Assembly (NCBI GenBank): GCA_002402945.1
Contig: DHGV01000118.1
Coordinates: 32,059-67,224 of the forward strand
Direction of reading: 5' to 3'
Source of the DNA: Pelotomaculum sp. UBA4789
GTDB lineage: Bacteria; Bacillota; Desulfotomaculia; Desulfotomaculales; Pelotomaculaceae
Length of the DNA stretch: 35,166 nucleotides
Below are positions 22,763-29,789 of the stretch, piece by piece. The notes beneath the pieces were generated by a model. It was not told where the DNA came from. It saw only the letters and a program-made list of their open reading frames with translations, and ran no database searches. Position numbers and translations under genes: made by a program. The stretch's first letter is position 1; each line of letters starts with the position of its first letter.

Positions 22763-24342
22763 TGAAAGTACTCGTGATGGACAAAGTGGAGGAAGCCGGG
22801 CTGCAGGCCCTGAGGCGGGAGCCTGACATAGAAGTTGATATCAGGGATAAAATGAGTGAGGATGATCTGGTAAAAATTATCGGCGACTATGATGGGATGA
22901 TCGTGCGCAGCGCCACCCAGGTAACAGCCAGGGTGCTGGAGCACGCCGGCAGAATGAAAGTAGTCGGCCGCGCCGGGGTAGGCGTTGACAATATAGATAT
23001 TGCCGCCGCTACAAGCAGGGGAATTCTCGTTGTGAACGCGCCGGGCGGAAATACGATCGCGACTGCTGAGCTTACCATGGCCATGATGCAGTCCCTGGCC
23101 CGCAATATTCCCCAGGCCAATGCCAGCCTGCGCTCGGGCAAGTGGGACAAAAAGGCGTATACGGGCGTTGAACTGAGAGACAAGGTGCTCGGTGTGATCG
23201 GCCTGGGCCGCATCGGATCAGCCGTGGCAAAAAGGGCCCAGGGCATGGAAATGAAAATCGTAGCCTATGATCCTTATATCACCGAGGAGAAAGCGGAAAT
23301 GCTTGGCGTCAAGCTCCTGCCTATGGCAGATGTTATTAAAGCAGCCGACTTTATCACAGTTCACCTGCCCATGACCAAGGAGTCCAAACACCTCCTGGGC
23401 AAGGATGCTTTTGAGATGATGAAACCAGGGGTGCGGATCATCAACTGTGCCCGGGGCGGCATCGTAGATGAAGAGGCGTTGTTTGAAGCGATGAAGTCAG
23501 GCAAGGTTGCCGGCGCGGCGATGGATGTTTTTGAGAAAGAACCAAATACCGAAAGCCCGCTGCTTCAATTAAACAACTTTATTGCCACCCCCCACCTGGG
23601 CGCATCAACCAAGGAAGCGCAGCTGAGCGTGGCTGTCGATGTGGCGGAAGATCTTGTCTCCGCGCTGAGGGATGATTTTGTTAAAAACACAGTGAATATC
23701 CCGTCCCTCAGCCCGAAAACAATGGCTGTGGTCAGGCCGTTCCTGTCCCTGGCCGAAAAGATGGGCAGCTTTACCGCCCAGCTGATCTGCGGGCGGGTTA
23801 ATAAAATAGAGATCACCTACAGCGGCGACCTGGCCAACCAGGAAGTAGCGCCGATTACCACAGCATTATTGAAGGGTTTTCTGGACAACGTCCTGCAGGA
23901 GATGGTCAACTATGTGAATGCGCCGCTGCTGGCAAGAGGCCGGGGGATCAACGTCGTCCAAAAACAGGCGGAAAAAGAAGGGGACTATGCCAACCTGATT
24001 ACAGCCCGGGTAGTATCTGATCTTGGCGAGATTGCGGTGGAAGGCACTATTTTCGGCGGACACGATCCCCGTATCGTTTCCATTAACGGCTACCACGTTG
24101 ACGCTGTTCCCGCAGGGTATATCCTTTATGTGCCGCATATTGACAAACCGAGGATTATCGGTCCTGTGGGCAATCTCATCGGCGCCCATAATGTAAACAT
24201 ATCAGCGATGCAGGTCGGGCGCAAAGTGGTCGGGGGCCCGGCGATTATGCTGCTCAGCATTGACGCTCCTGTTCCAGACGAGACGCTGGCGGAGATCGCC
24301 AAGATCGACGGGGTTCAGGACGTTAAAAATGTCAGCCTATGA
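22762..24342 (+). CDS. serA: D-3-phosphoglycerate dehydrogenase
   Basis: A 526-residue long-type SerA. The NAD-binding motif is VIGLGRIGSAVAKRA, with GLGRIG at 147-152. The catalytic residues fall in NCARGGIVDEEAL (Arg231), VFEKEP (Glu260) and ATPHLGAST (His278). The allosteric substrate-binding domain occupies about 320-450. A C-terminal ACT domain (YILYVPHIDKPRIIGPVGNL onward) ends the protein. It oxidises 3-phosphoglycerate, the first step of serine synthesis. ACT-containing SerA enzymes are often feedback-inhibited by serine; the T-box adds control at transcription. The start overlaps the aminotransferase stop, with GGGAGGTG before it. Confidence 0.97.
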   Translation: MKVLVMDKVEEAGLQALRREPDIEVDIRDKMSEDDLVKIIGDYDGMIVRSATQVTARVLEHAGRMKVVGRAGVGVDNIDIAAATSRGILVVNAPGGNTIATAELTMAMMQSLARNIPQANASLRSGKWDKKAYTGVELRDKVLGVIGLGRIGSAVAKRAQGMEMKIVAYDPYITEEKAEMLGVKLLPMADVIKAADFITVHLPMTKESKHLLGKDAFEMMKPGVRIINCARGGIVDEEALFEAMKSGKVAGAAMDVFEKEPNTESPLLQLNNFIATPHLGASTKEAQLSVAVDVAEDLVSALRDDFVKNTVNIPSLSPKTMAVVRPFLSLAEKMGSFTAQLICGRVNKIEITYSGDLANQEVAPITTALLKGFLDNVLQEMVNYVNAPLLARGRGINVVQKQAEKEGDYANLITARVVSDLGEIAVEGTIFGGHDPRIVSINGYHVDAVPAGYILYVPHIDKPRIIGPVGNLIGAHNVNISAMQVGRKVVGGPAIMLLSIDAPVPDETLAEIAKIDGVQDVKNVSL

Positions 24343-24361
24343 TATTAGGGCAACAACAGGT

Positions 24362-24388
24362 AAAGGCGCCTCTGCGGGCGCCTTTATT
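24362..24388 (+). terminator. Terminator-like hairpin after serA
   Basis: AAAGGCGCC/GGCGCCTTT, a perfect 9-bp stem with a TCTGCG loop, followed by ATTGCTC. The U-tract is only the TTT in the stem, so it is a moderate terminator. Confidence 0.65.
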
Positions 24389-24402
24389 GCTCCCCCAGGG
24401 GT

Positions 24403-24440
24403 TTTACAAACCCTGTTTCACTGTAGTATAATGGTGAAAC
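24403..24440 (+). promoter_or_regulatory. serS promoter overlapped by an inverted repeat
   Basis: TTTACA (24403-24408), an 18-bp spacer and TATAAT (24427-24432) form the promoter. GTTTCAC (24415-24421) and GTGAAAC (24434-24440) are a perfect inverted repeat flanking the -10 element. The two halves equal the arms of a parS site pulled apart by 12 bp. An operator function is possible. Confidence 0.7.
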
Positions 24441-24486
24441 TGACTGGGTTTAAAGACTGTTAAGTACCAGATGGAGGCAGATAACG

Positions 24487-25755
24487 ATGCTTGATCTAAA
24501 ATTTGTGCGCAGCAACCCGCAGAAGGTACAGGAAGCGCTTGCCAGCCGCGGGGCAAAGGTTTCACTCACAGAATTTCTGCAGCTCGAAGAGCAGCGCCGC
24601 GAAAAGCTTTTTATTGTAGAGCAGATGAAGAACAGGCGCAACCTGGTTTCTGAGGAGATTGGGCGGCTGAAAAAAGCCGGCAAGGACGCGCCGGATGTGG
24701 TTGGGGAAATGCGCGATCTTTCCAGGCAGATCAAGGATAAAGATGAAGAAATCAAGGAAATAGAAGGGCGGCTGCAGGTGATCCTGCTCGATATCCCAAA
24801 CATCCCGCACGAGTCCGTGCCGGTGGGGGAGGACGCCGCTGACAACCCGGTCGTCCGCACCTGGGGGCAGCCGAGGAATTTTGGTTTTGCGCCCAAACCG
24901 CACTGGGAAATCGGGGAAGACCTGAACATCCTCGACTTTGAGCGGGGCGGCAAGGTCACCGGGGCGAGGTTCTGTTTTTACAGGGGCCTCGGCGCAAAAC
25001 TGGAGCGGGCGGTAATCAGCTTCATGCTCGACCTGCACACCAATGAACATGGCTATGTAGAAATTTTTCCGCCTTTTATGGTAAACCGCGACAGCATGAT
25101 CGGTACCGGGCAGCTGCCCAAGTTTGCCGAGGACATGTTTAAAATAGAGGGGACTGAATTTTATCTTATCCCTACCGCCGAAGTGCCGGTAACCAACATG
25201 TACCGCAATGAAATCCTGGATGGCGGAGACCTGCCCATATGGCACTGCGCCTACAGCGCCTGTTTCCGGGCCGAGGCGGGCGCCGCCGGCCGGGATACCC
25301 GGGGCTTAATCCGGATGCACCAGTTCAACAAGGTGGAACTGGTCAAGTTCTGCAAGCCGGAAGATTCTTACGCAGAACTGGAAAAGCTGACCGCGAATGC
25401 GGAAAAAGTGCTCCAGATCCTGGGGCTGCCCTACCGGACGGTGGTTCTGTGTACGGGCGACATGGGCTTTTCATCTGCAAAGACATACGACATTGAGGTG
25501 TGGCTGCCCAGCTATCAGGATTACAAGGAGATCTCCTCCTGCAGTAATTTTGGCGATTTTCAGGCCCGCCGGGCCGGCATCAGATACAGGAACGAAAAGG
25601 GCAGGGTAGAACTGGCGCACACCCTGAACGGCTCCGGGCTGGCTGTCGGCCGGACGGTGGCCGCAATTATGGAGAACTGCCAGGAGGCCGACGGGACGGT
25701 AACCATCCCGGAAGCCCTGCGGCCCTACATGGGCGGCTTGGACAGGATCGGCTGA
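24487..25755 (+). CDS. serS: Seryl-tRNA synthetase
   Basis: A 422-residue class II synthetase. The N-terminal coiled-coil arm (about 28-110, rich in Glu, Lys and Arg) grips the long variable arm of tRNA-Ser. Motif 1 lies around LERAVISFMLDLHT. Motif 2 is CFRAEAGAAGRDTRGLIRMH, then QFNKVELVKF. Motif 3 is LNGSGLAVGRTVAAIMEN with the catalytic arginine. It also contains the serine-binding TAEVPVTN. It charges all serine tRNAs, three of which lie just downstream. It has its own promoter after the serA terminator. GGAGG precedes the ATG. Confidence 0.97.
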   Translation: MLDLKFVRSNPQKVQEALASRGAKVSLTEFLQLEEQRREKLFIVEQMKNRRNLVSEEIGRLKKAGKDAPDVVGEMRDLSRQIKDKDEEIKEIEGRLQVILLDIPNIPHESVPVGEDAADNPVVRTWGQPRNFGFAPKPHWEIGEDLNILDFERGGKVTGARFCFYRGLGAKLERAVISFMLDLHTNEHGYVEIFPPFMVNRDSMIGTGQLPKFAEDMFKIEGTEFYLIPTAEVPVTNMYRNEILDGGDLPIWHCAYSACFRAEAGAAGRDTRGLIRMHQFNKVELVKFCKPEDSYAELEKLTANAEKVLQILGLPYRTVVLCTGDMGFSSAKTYDIEVWLPSYQDYKEISSCSNFGDFQARRAGIRYRNEKGRVELAHTLNGSGLAVGRTVAAIMENCQEADGTVTIPEALRPYMGGLDRIG

Positions 25756-25790
25756 CGGGAAAACCACAAAAAGGGCTTTAAACAGGTTTA

Positions 25791-25819
25791 TTGACACCGT
25801 TTTTAATCTATGTTAGACT
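25791..25819 (+). promoter_or_regulatory. Promoter of the tRNA-Ser pair
   Basis: TTGACA (25791-25796), a 17-bp spacer and TAGACT (25814-25819). It would give a leader of about 200 nt ahead of the first tRNA. That leader contains two GACGTC-rich repeats and no recognised RNA motif or gene. Confidence 0.7.
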
Positions 25820-25920
25820 TTAAAATGCTTAAGCGAGCATTGGACAAGAGGTAAAGGCTACAGGCGTTTTCCTGCGGGCAAAACCCGGCGTTCAGTGACC
25901 CAAAAGGAATACAGAAGATA

Positions 25921-26022
25921 CCGAAGACTGACGTCCGACGTCCAAATATGATGAAGAGGAAATTGCTAAAAACAATTTCCAACAAACAATCTGACTTCCG
26001 ACGTCTGAAGCCCGACGACTAG
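25921..26022. repeat. GACGTC-rich repeats, copies 2 and 3
   Basis: 25921-25945 (CTGACGTCCGACGTCC core) and 25991-26022 (CTTCCGACGTCTGAAGCCCG core) match, in inverted orientation, the repeat at 20311-20341. They lie just upstream of tRNA-Ser(TGA). Confidence 0.55.
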
Positions 26023-26025
26023 TTT

Positions 26026-26115
26026 GGAGGGGTGTCCGAGCGGTTGAAGGAGGCGGTCTTGAAAACCGTTGGTCCTTAACGGGTCCCGTGGGTTCGAATC
26101 CCACCCCCTCCGCCA
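26026..26115 (+). tRNA. tRNA-Ser(TGA)
   Basis: A 90-nt class II tRNA. The acceptor stem GGAGGGG pairs with CCCCTCC, followed by G and an encoded CCA. The anticodon loop is CTTGAAA (anticodon TGA, reading UCA), there is a long variable arm, and the T loop is TTCGAAT. Confidence 0.97.
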
Positions 26116-26158
26116 ATTTTGGAGGCAGGCTGCTTTAAAACTATAAAAAATTTTTTGT

Positions 26159-26253
26159 GGAGAGTTGGCCGAGTAGGTTGAAGGCGCTCGCCTGCTAAGC
26201 GAGTATACGGGCATAAACCTGTATCGAGGGTTCGAATCCCTCACTCTCCGCCA
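26159..26253 (+). tRNA. tRNA-Ser(GCT)
   Basis: A 95-nt class II tRNA. The acceptor GGAGAGT pairs with ACTCTCC, followed by an encoded CCA. The anticodon loop CTGCTAA gives GCT (AGC/AGU codons), and the variable arm is long. It is probably co-transcribed with the preceding tRNA. Confidence 0.97.
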
Positions 26254-26268
26254 TGATATTTATAAAGC

Positions 26269-26296
26269 GCGTTTTCTTCGGAAAAGCGTTTTTTTA
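26269..26296 (+). terminator. Terminator after the tRNA-Ser pair
   Basis: CGTTTTC and GAAAAGCG form a stem with a TTCG-type loop and one bulge, followed by seven Ts. Confidence 0.75.
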
Positions 26297-26373
26297 GTTT
26301 TCACTAAAAAAGCTATAGGTTTTTCTGGGAGAGGGAGCAAGCGATATCGCGGGGGCATTGCCGCCGGCATACC

Positions 26374-26402
26374 TTGACGAGCACCTGTGATTTTGTTAAA
26401 AT
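26374..26402 (+). promoter_or_regulatory. Promoter of the tRNA-Arg pair
   Basis: TTGACG (26374-26379), a 17-bp spacer and TAAAAT (26397-26402), about 32 bases ahead of tRNA-Arg(ACG). Confidence 0.75.
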
Positions 26403-26434
26403 GGAACTTGCCACGGAAACGAGGCCAAATAAAT

Positions 26435-26511
<77 letters not shown>

Positions 26512-26523
26512 CAAATAAAACAA

Positions 26524-26552
26524 AACCCCGCCAATATTTGCGGGGTTGTTCT
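26524..26552 (+). terminator. Hairpin between the two tRNA-Arg genes
   Basis: A perfect 8-bp stem AACCCCGC/GCGGGGTT with an 8-nt loop, followed by GTTCT. It is a weak terminator or a processing hairpin between the two tRNAs. Confidence 0.6.
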
Positions 26553-26629
26553 GCGCCCGTAGCTCAGGCGGATAGAGCAGCGGTTTCCTAAACCGCGTGC
26601 CGGGGGTTCGAGTCCCTCCGGGCGCGCCA
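26553..26629 (+). tRNA. tRNA-Arg(CCT)
   Basis: A 77-nt tRNA. The acceptor GCGCCCG pairs with CGGGCGC, with an encoded CCA. The anticodon loop TTCCTAA gives CCT, reading AGG. Confidence 0.97.
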
Positions 26630-26638
26630 GAAAAATCA

Positions 26639-26671
26639 AGCCCCGCAAGGTTTTGCGGGGCTGTTTGTTTT
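26639..26671. terminator. Terminator between the tRNA-Arg pair and the MBL lipoprotein gene
   Basis: A perfect 10-bp stem AGCCCCGCAA/TTGCGGGGCT with a 4-nt loop, followed by GTTTGTTTT. On the minus strand it exits into TGATTTTTC, so it can serve the converging gene as well. Confidence 0.88.
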
Positions 26672-26681
26672 AACCTGTCCG

Positions 26682-27566
26682 CTAAATCCTGCCGGCCGAA
26701 ACCTGCAGCCCTACGCCATCGGTAATGAAAACCACATCCCCATCAAGGTCGGTCCGGTAAAGCTGAATCCCGCTGAGCCTCCGCAGAGCTGCGTCGTGCG
26801 GGTAGCCGTAGTCGTTTCCCGCCCCGACTGAAATGACCGCATATTTTGGGTTAACCGCGTCCAGGAAGCCCTGAGAGGCGGAGGAGTAACTGCCATGGTG
26901 GCCTGCCTTCAACACGTCTGCCCTGAGGTCGGTTCCCTTTGCCAGCATTTCCTTTTCAGACTGGGCCAGGGCATCTCCGGTCAACAGGAAACCAATCTTG
27001 CCGTAGGTGAGTTTTATGACCGCGGAATAATTGTTCAAATCCTCGTATGCTGCGCTGTTGGGAGCCAGCACAAACACACTCAATCCACCGGTATCAATAA
27101 TCTTAATCCCGGCTTCAGCTGTGGTTATTTTCAGTCCTTTAGACTGTATTGTCTCCAGCAGGTCAATGTATGTCTTAGTGGTATGTGTGGCTTTGGGCAT
27201 GTATATTGCGCCGACTTTAAAACCCCGGATAACAGCAGCCATACCGCCGATGTGGTCTTCATGCGGATGGGTGGCCACAAGGTAATCAATTTTTTTAACC
27301 CCGGCATTTTTCAGGTAATTAATGACCTTTATGCCCGCGTCCCTTGTCCCCGCATCCACAAGCATATTCCGGCCATCAGGCAGCTGCACTAATATGCTGT
27401 CGCCCTGTTCAACATCAATGAAATTGACTTTCATCAGGCCAGGGGTGTTTTCCGGGATTTGGATCGTGTTTTGCCGGGGCGGATGAACCGGAGAAAGGCT
27501 GTCGCAGCCAGCGGCGGCAAACAGAATTACAGACAGCAAGAGGGTGATAAATGTTTTCTTGAACAT
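26682..27566 (-). CDS. ComEC-like metallo-beta-lactamase-fold lipoprotein
   Basis: A 294-residue protein. A lipoprotein signal peptide (MFKKTFITLLLSVILFAAAG then Cys21) is followed by an MBL domain. Metal ligands are visible in ATHPHEDHIGG (H100, H102, D104, H105), in the LLTGDA aspartate and in LKAGHHGSYSSAS. DVEQGDSILVQLPDGRNMLVD is the typical opening of the ComEC/Rec2 C-terminal-like hydrolases. The protein is therefore probably a surface-anchored, metal-dependent phosphodiesterase or nuclease; the substrate is unknown. It is co-oriented with the DUF3006 gene, whose stop falls just before the chosen ATG. A TTG at 27587 in frame is an alternative start. There is no membrane channel domain. 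Confidence 0.85.
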   Translation of the reverse strand: MFKKTFITLLLSVILFAAAGCDSLSPVHPPRQNTIQIPENTPGLMKVNFIDVEQGDSILVQLPDGRNMLVDAGTRDAGIKVINYLKNAGVKKIDYLVATHPHEDHIGGMAAVIRGFKVGAIYMPKATHTTKTYIDLLETIQSKGLKITTAEAGIKIIDTGGLSVFVLAPNSAAYEDLNNYSAVIKLTYGKIGFLLTGDALAQSEKEMLAKGTDLRADVLKAGHHGSYSSASQGFLDAVNPKYAVISVGAGNDYGYPHDAALRRLSGIQLYRTDLDGDVVFITDGVGLQVSAGRI

Positions 27567-27576
27567 ATTTAAACTC

Positions 27577-27777
27577 TTACCCTTCAAACAAATCGCCAGC
27601 CAGCTTGTCAGCAGACTGCTTCTGTTTAGCGGTGGCTTCTTTGTCGACAGTGATTTGGATAGTTATTACGTCTCCTTCTTTAGCGCTTTTAGGCAGGAGG
27701 ATCTTGGGCATATGAAAGATCCGGCGGTTCATTTCTATCAGTGCGTATTCGCCTTCAAAGCGATCAAGTACAAGCAT
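27577..27777 (-). CDS. DUF3006 domain protein
   Basis: A 66-residue protein with the DUF3006 pattern: LVLDRFEGEYALIEMNRRIF at the start, then MPKILLPKSAKEGDVITI. GAGGAGGT stands ahead of the ATG. DUF3006 genes commonly neighbour ComEC-like MBL hydrolases, as here where the next gene begins within about 11 bases of its end. The product is probably a small beta-strand-rich accessory protein; its role is unknown. Confidence 0.85.
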   Translation of the reverse strand: MLVLDRFEGEYALIEMNRRIFHMPKILLPKSAKEGDVITIQITVDKEATAKQKQSADKLAGDLFEG

Positions 27778-27913
27778 TGAGATAACCTCCTCGGCGGGCC
27801 ATGGATCTGTTCTCCATAAACCCTTATTCTGAATAATACTATCAAATTATTCGGATCTCTGCAGGAATATTTCCGCCTTGATCACAAAAAAGTTTAACAT
27901 AGACGTGAACAGG

Positions 27914-27943
27914 TTGATAAATTAGCCGGCAATACTTTATAAT
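27914..27943 (+). promoter_or_regulatory. Promoter of the small acidic protein gene at 27974
   Basis: TTGATA (27914-27919), an 18-bp spacer and TATAAT (27938-27943), 30 bases before the start codon. Confidence 0.75.
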
Positions 27944-27973
27944 GTAGAAAATATCCAGGGGGACTTTAATAAA

Positions 27974-28231
27974 ATGGACAGCCTTTTAAAGGACGACCTG
28001 TGGGATTTGCTGTGCCGCCTGCAAAATGATCAATCTTTCCGGAAGCTGGTAACAAAATGGCTTGGTTCCGAGTACGACATGTCAGATTACATGGTCAATG
28101 AGTTTATATTGACCCTACAGGAAATATGCATGGATGAAAATTTCGCAGGTTTTGACGAGGAAGATAGTGGCGCTGATTTTGAAGAACCTTTAATGACACT
28201 GCTCAGTGTCTACAAAAACCAGTGCGGCTGA
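27974..28231 (+). CDS. Unrecognised small acidic protein
   Basis: An 85-residue protein I do not recognise. It looks helical in its first two thirds (LLKDDLWDLLCRLQNDQSF, then MVNEFILTLQEICMDENF). It ends with an acidic patch (FDEEDSGADFEEPL) and the tail LLSVYKNQCG. It has no signal peptide or membrane segment. A promoter with a perfect TATAAT precedes it. The ribosome site (CAGGGGG) is about 11 bases before the ATG, a rather long spacing. The next small gene follows after 77 bp on the same strand. Confidence 0.7.
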   Translation: MDSLLKDDLWDLLCRLQNDQSFRKLVTKWLGSEYDMSDYMVNEFILTLQEICMDENFAGFDEEDSGADFEEPLMTLLSVYKNQCG

Positions 28232-28308
28232 ACATTATTTTAATCAATGTGGTAAAATTGGGGATGTCAGAAACATTTATTCTGCCTTGAGCAGGGAAGG
28301 GGTGCGGT

Positions 28309-28599
28309 TTGGCTGAATACCTGGTCCTGAAAACAGAAGAGCTGTTAGACGAAAACAACACAGTTATGGAAAGAGTTATCTATTATTATGAGCATTATAC
28401 CATTTTCAATGAAATGTTCTTCCTGGAGACAGAACCCAGGACCATGGCGGCGCCGATAGAAATTTGCATAGATCTTGATGTGTTCCCCGGTATATATGAG
28501 TTTGTTTTTTCTGAAGAGGAAGAAGAACAGCCCTGCCTGATGGCCATTCGGTTTATTAAACCGGGCGATATGTGGGCGGAAGCTCAGACAAAAGACTAA
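28309..28599 (+). CDS. Unrecognised small acidic protein
   Basis: A 96-residue protein without a family I can name. It starts with TTG after a GGGG-containing site. The sequence alternates beta-like segments: YLVLKTEELLDENNTVMERV, IYYYEHYTIFNEMFFLE, APIEICIDLDVFPGIYEFVF. It then has a Glu run (SEEEEEQP) and the tail IRFIKPGDMWAEAQTKD. It is acidic and cytoplasmic-looking. The preceding gene is also small and acidic, so the two may work together, but nothing shows it. Confidence 0.65.
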   Translation: MAEYLVLKTEELLDENNTVMERVIYYYEHYTIFNEMFFLETEPRTMAAPIEICIDLDVFPGIYEFVFSEEEEEQPCLMAIRFIKPGDMWAEAQTKD

Positions 28600-28740
28600 A
28601 CAGCAGGCCTGCCGCGAAGCTGTTACTGCCGCCTCGACACGCTTCGCGTGGGTGTGCTAATCTTATTTAGCGCCTGGAATAGCCGGCAAATCATGGCAAA
28701 CCAGGATGCGCCAAAATGGTTTTTTAAAGGAGAAAACGCT

Positions 28741-29247
28741 TTGGACCACGCCGGTTTTATGCGTGAAGCCCTGGCGGAAGCTGAGAAGGCTTATGCCCTG
28801 GGTGAAGTGCCTGTTGGCGCCGTAGTGGTGCTTGAAGGGGAAATAATCGGGCGGGGGCACAATTTACGCGAGATCCTGAAGGACAGTTCCGCCCACGCCG
28901 AACTGCTGGCATTGCGTGAGGCTGCCGGCCGTCTGGGCGACTGGCGCCTGAACGGCGCTGTCCTGTATTCAACCCTGGAGCCCTGTCCCATGTGTGCCGG
29001 AGCGCTGGTGCAGTTCAGAGTCAAAACACTGGTTTACGGGGCAGCCGACCCAAAGGCGGGCGCGGTTGACTCAGTGCTCGATGTGGTCAGGCAGCCGCGC
29101 TTCAACCACCAGGTTGAGGTCATGGCCGGGGTGCTCGAAGAAGAATGCCGCACCATTATGCAGCGGTTTTTCCGGGCATTGAGGGAAAAGAAAACAGCCG
29201 GAGAGATGGCCGAGCCGGTCGAAGGCGCTCGACTCGAAATCGAGTAA
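28741..29247 (+). CDS. tadA: tRNA-specific adenosine deaminase TadA
   Basis: A 168-residue zinc deaminase. AHAELLALREAAG carries the zinc His and the proton-shuttling Glu. LEPCPMCAGALVQFRVKTLV carries the PCxxC zinc cysteines. The N-terminus MREALAEAEKAYALGEVPVG and the C-terminal FFRALREKK are also typical. The TTG at 28741 is preferred: AAAGGAG lies eight bases upstream. The frame extends to 28648 but with no homology. It converts A34 to inosine in tRNA-Arg(ACG), present at 26435. The last 16 codons, including the stop, lie inside tRNA-Ser(CGA), so residues after about 153 (GEMAEPVEG onward) are tRNA-encoded and not part of the conserved enzyme. Confidence 0.95.
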   Translation: MDHAGFMREALAEAEKAYALGEVPVGAVVVLEGEIIGRGHNLREILKDSSAHAELLALREAAGRLGDWRLNGAVLYSTLEPCPMCAGALVQFRVKTLVYGAADPKAGAVDSVLDVVRQPRFNHQVEVMAGVLEEECRTIMQRFFRALREKKTAGEMAEPVEGARLEIE

Positions 29248-29293
29248 ACCGTGATGAGCGGTTTCGTGGGTTCGAATCCCACTCTCTCCGCCA
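29200..29293 (+). tRNA. tRNA-Ser(CGA), overlapping the tadA 3' end
   Basis: A 94-nt class II tRNA. The acceptor GGAGAGA pairs with TCTCTCC, followed by G and an encoded CCA. The anticodon loop CTCGAAA gives CGA (UCG codon), and the variable arm is long. Its first 48 bases overlap the tadA reading frame, whose TAA stop falls just after the anticodon stem. No separate promoter is evident, so it may be cut from the tadA transcript. Confidence 0.96.
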
Positions 29294-29306
29294 AGTATTA
29301 TGGTAA

Positions 29307-29349
29307 GCAGGGGTTTCTTTTGTGGTATGAGAAGCCCCTGTTGTTTTTT
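29307..29349 (+). terminator. Terminator after tadA/tRNA-Ser(CGA)
   Basis: A 13-bp stem with G-U pairs (GCAGGGG... with ...CCCCTGT) is followed by TGTTTTTT. Confidence 0.8.
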
Positions 29350-29789
29350 CGGGAATTTCCGGCTTATGAGTCGGTGTAAAGAATTTATTTGAAGTGGCAG
29401 GTATCTGGAGAAAAAGGGGCCACATTATGTTTTCAGCAAAATTTCAGCGGTTTTTCAGGAGATATTTAACTTGATTAAGTAAAATATATTAAGTAGAATT
29501 TAGCATATATACACAAAGCCCAACATATTATTTATTCTTTAATAATATGAAAGTATACCGAACGGTACCTATCTAAAAAACTTTTAATAATTCATTAATT
29601 TATTGTTAATAATTTAGCTATAAAATCATTATAGTACGCTTGTTATTTGGCTTTTGCGAAAAATGCTAAAAATGGTATGCTTTACCTGATGCTGGGGGGT
29701 GTTTATGCGCGTGTAAAAATGGCAGATCTTTTTGAGGCCGTTTTGCATTAGTTGAGTGTTTAAGCAAAAAAAATGGAGGAGTTGAAATA
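29350..29789. other. A/T-rich intergenic region, no gene seen
   Basis: About 440 bp, strongly A/T rich in 29450-29660. The only structure noted is TACCG-AA-CGGTA at 29556-29567, a short operator-like palindrome. The sequence near 29640-29760 should be the leader of the following secreted-protein gene. I do not recognise a riboswitch there, and promoter matches are weak. Confidence 0.5.

Noticed and set aside
25826..25920. Possible small RNA (SRP, 6S or riboswitch) in the leader before tRNA-Ser
   Set aside because: No conserved core of those RNAs could be found; left as an unannotated leader.
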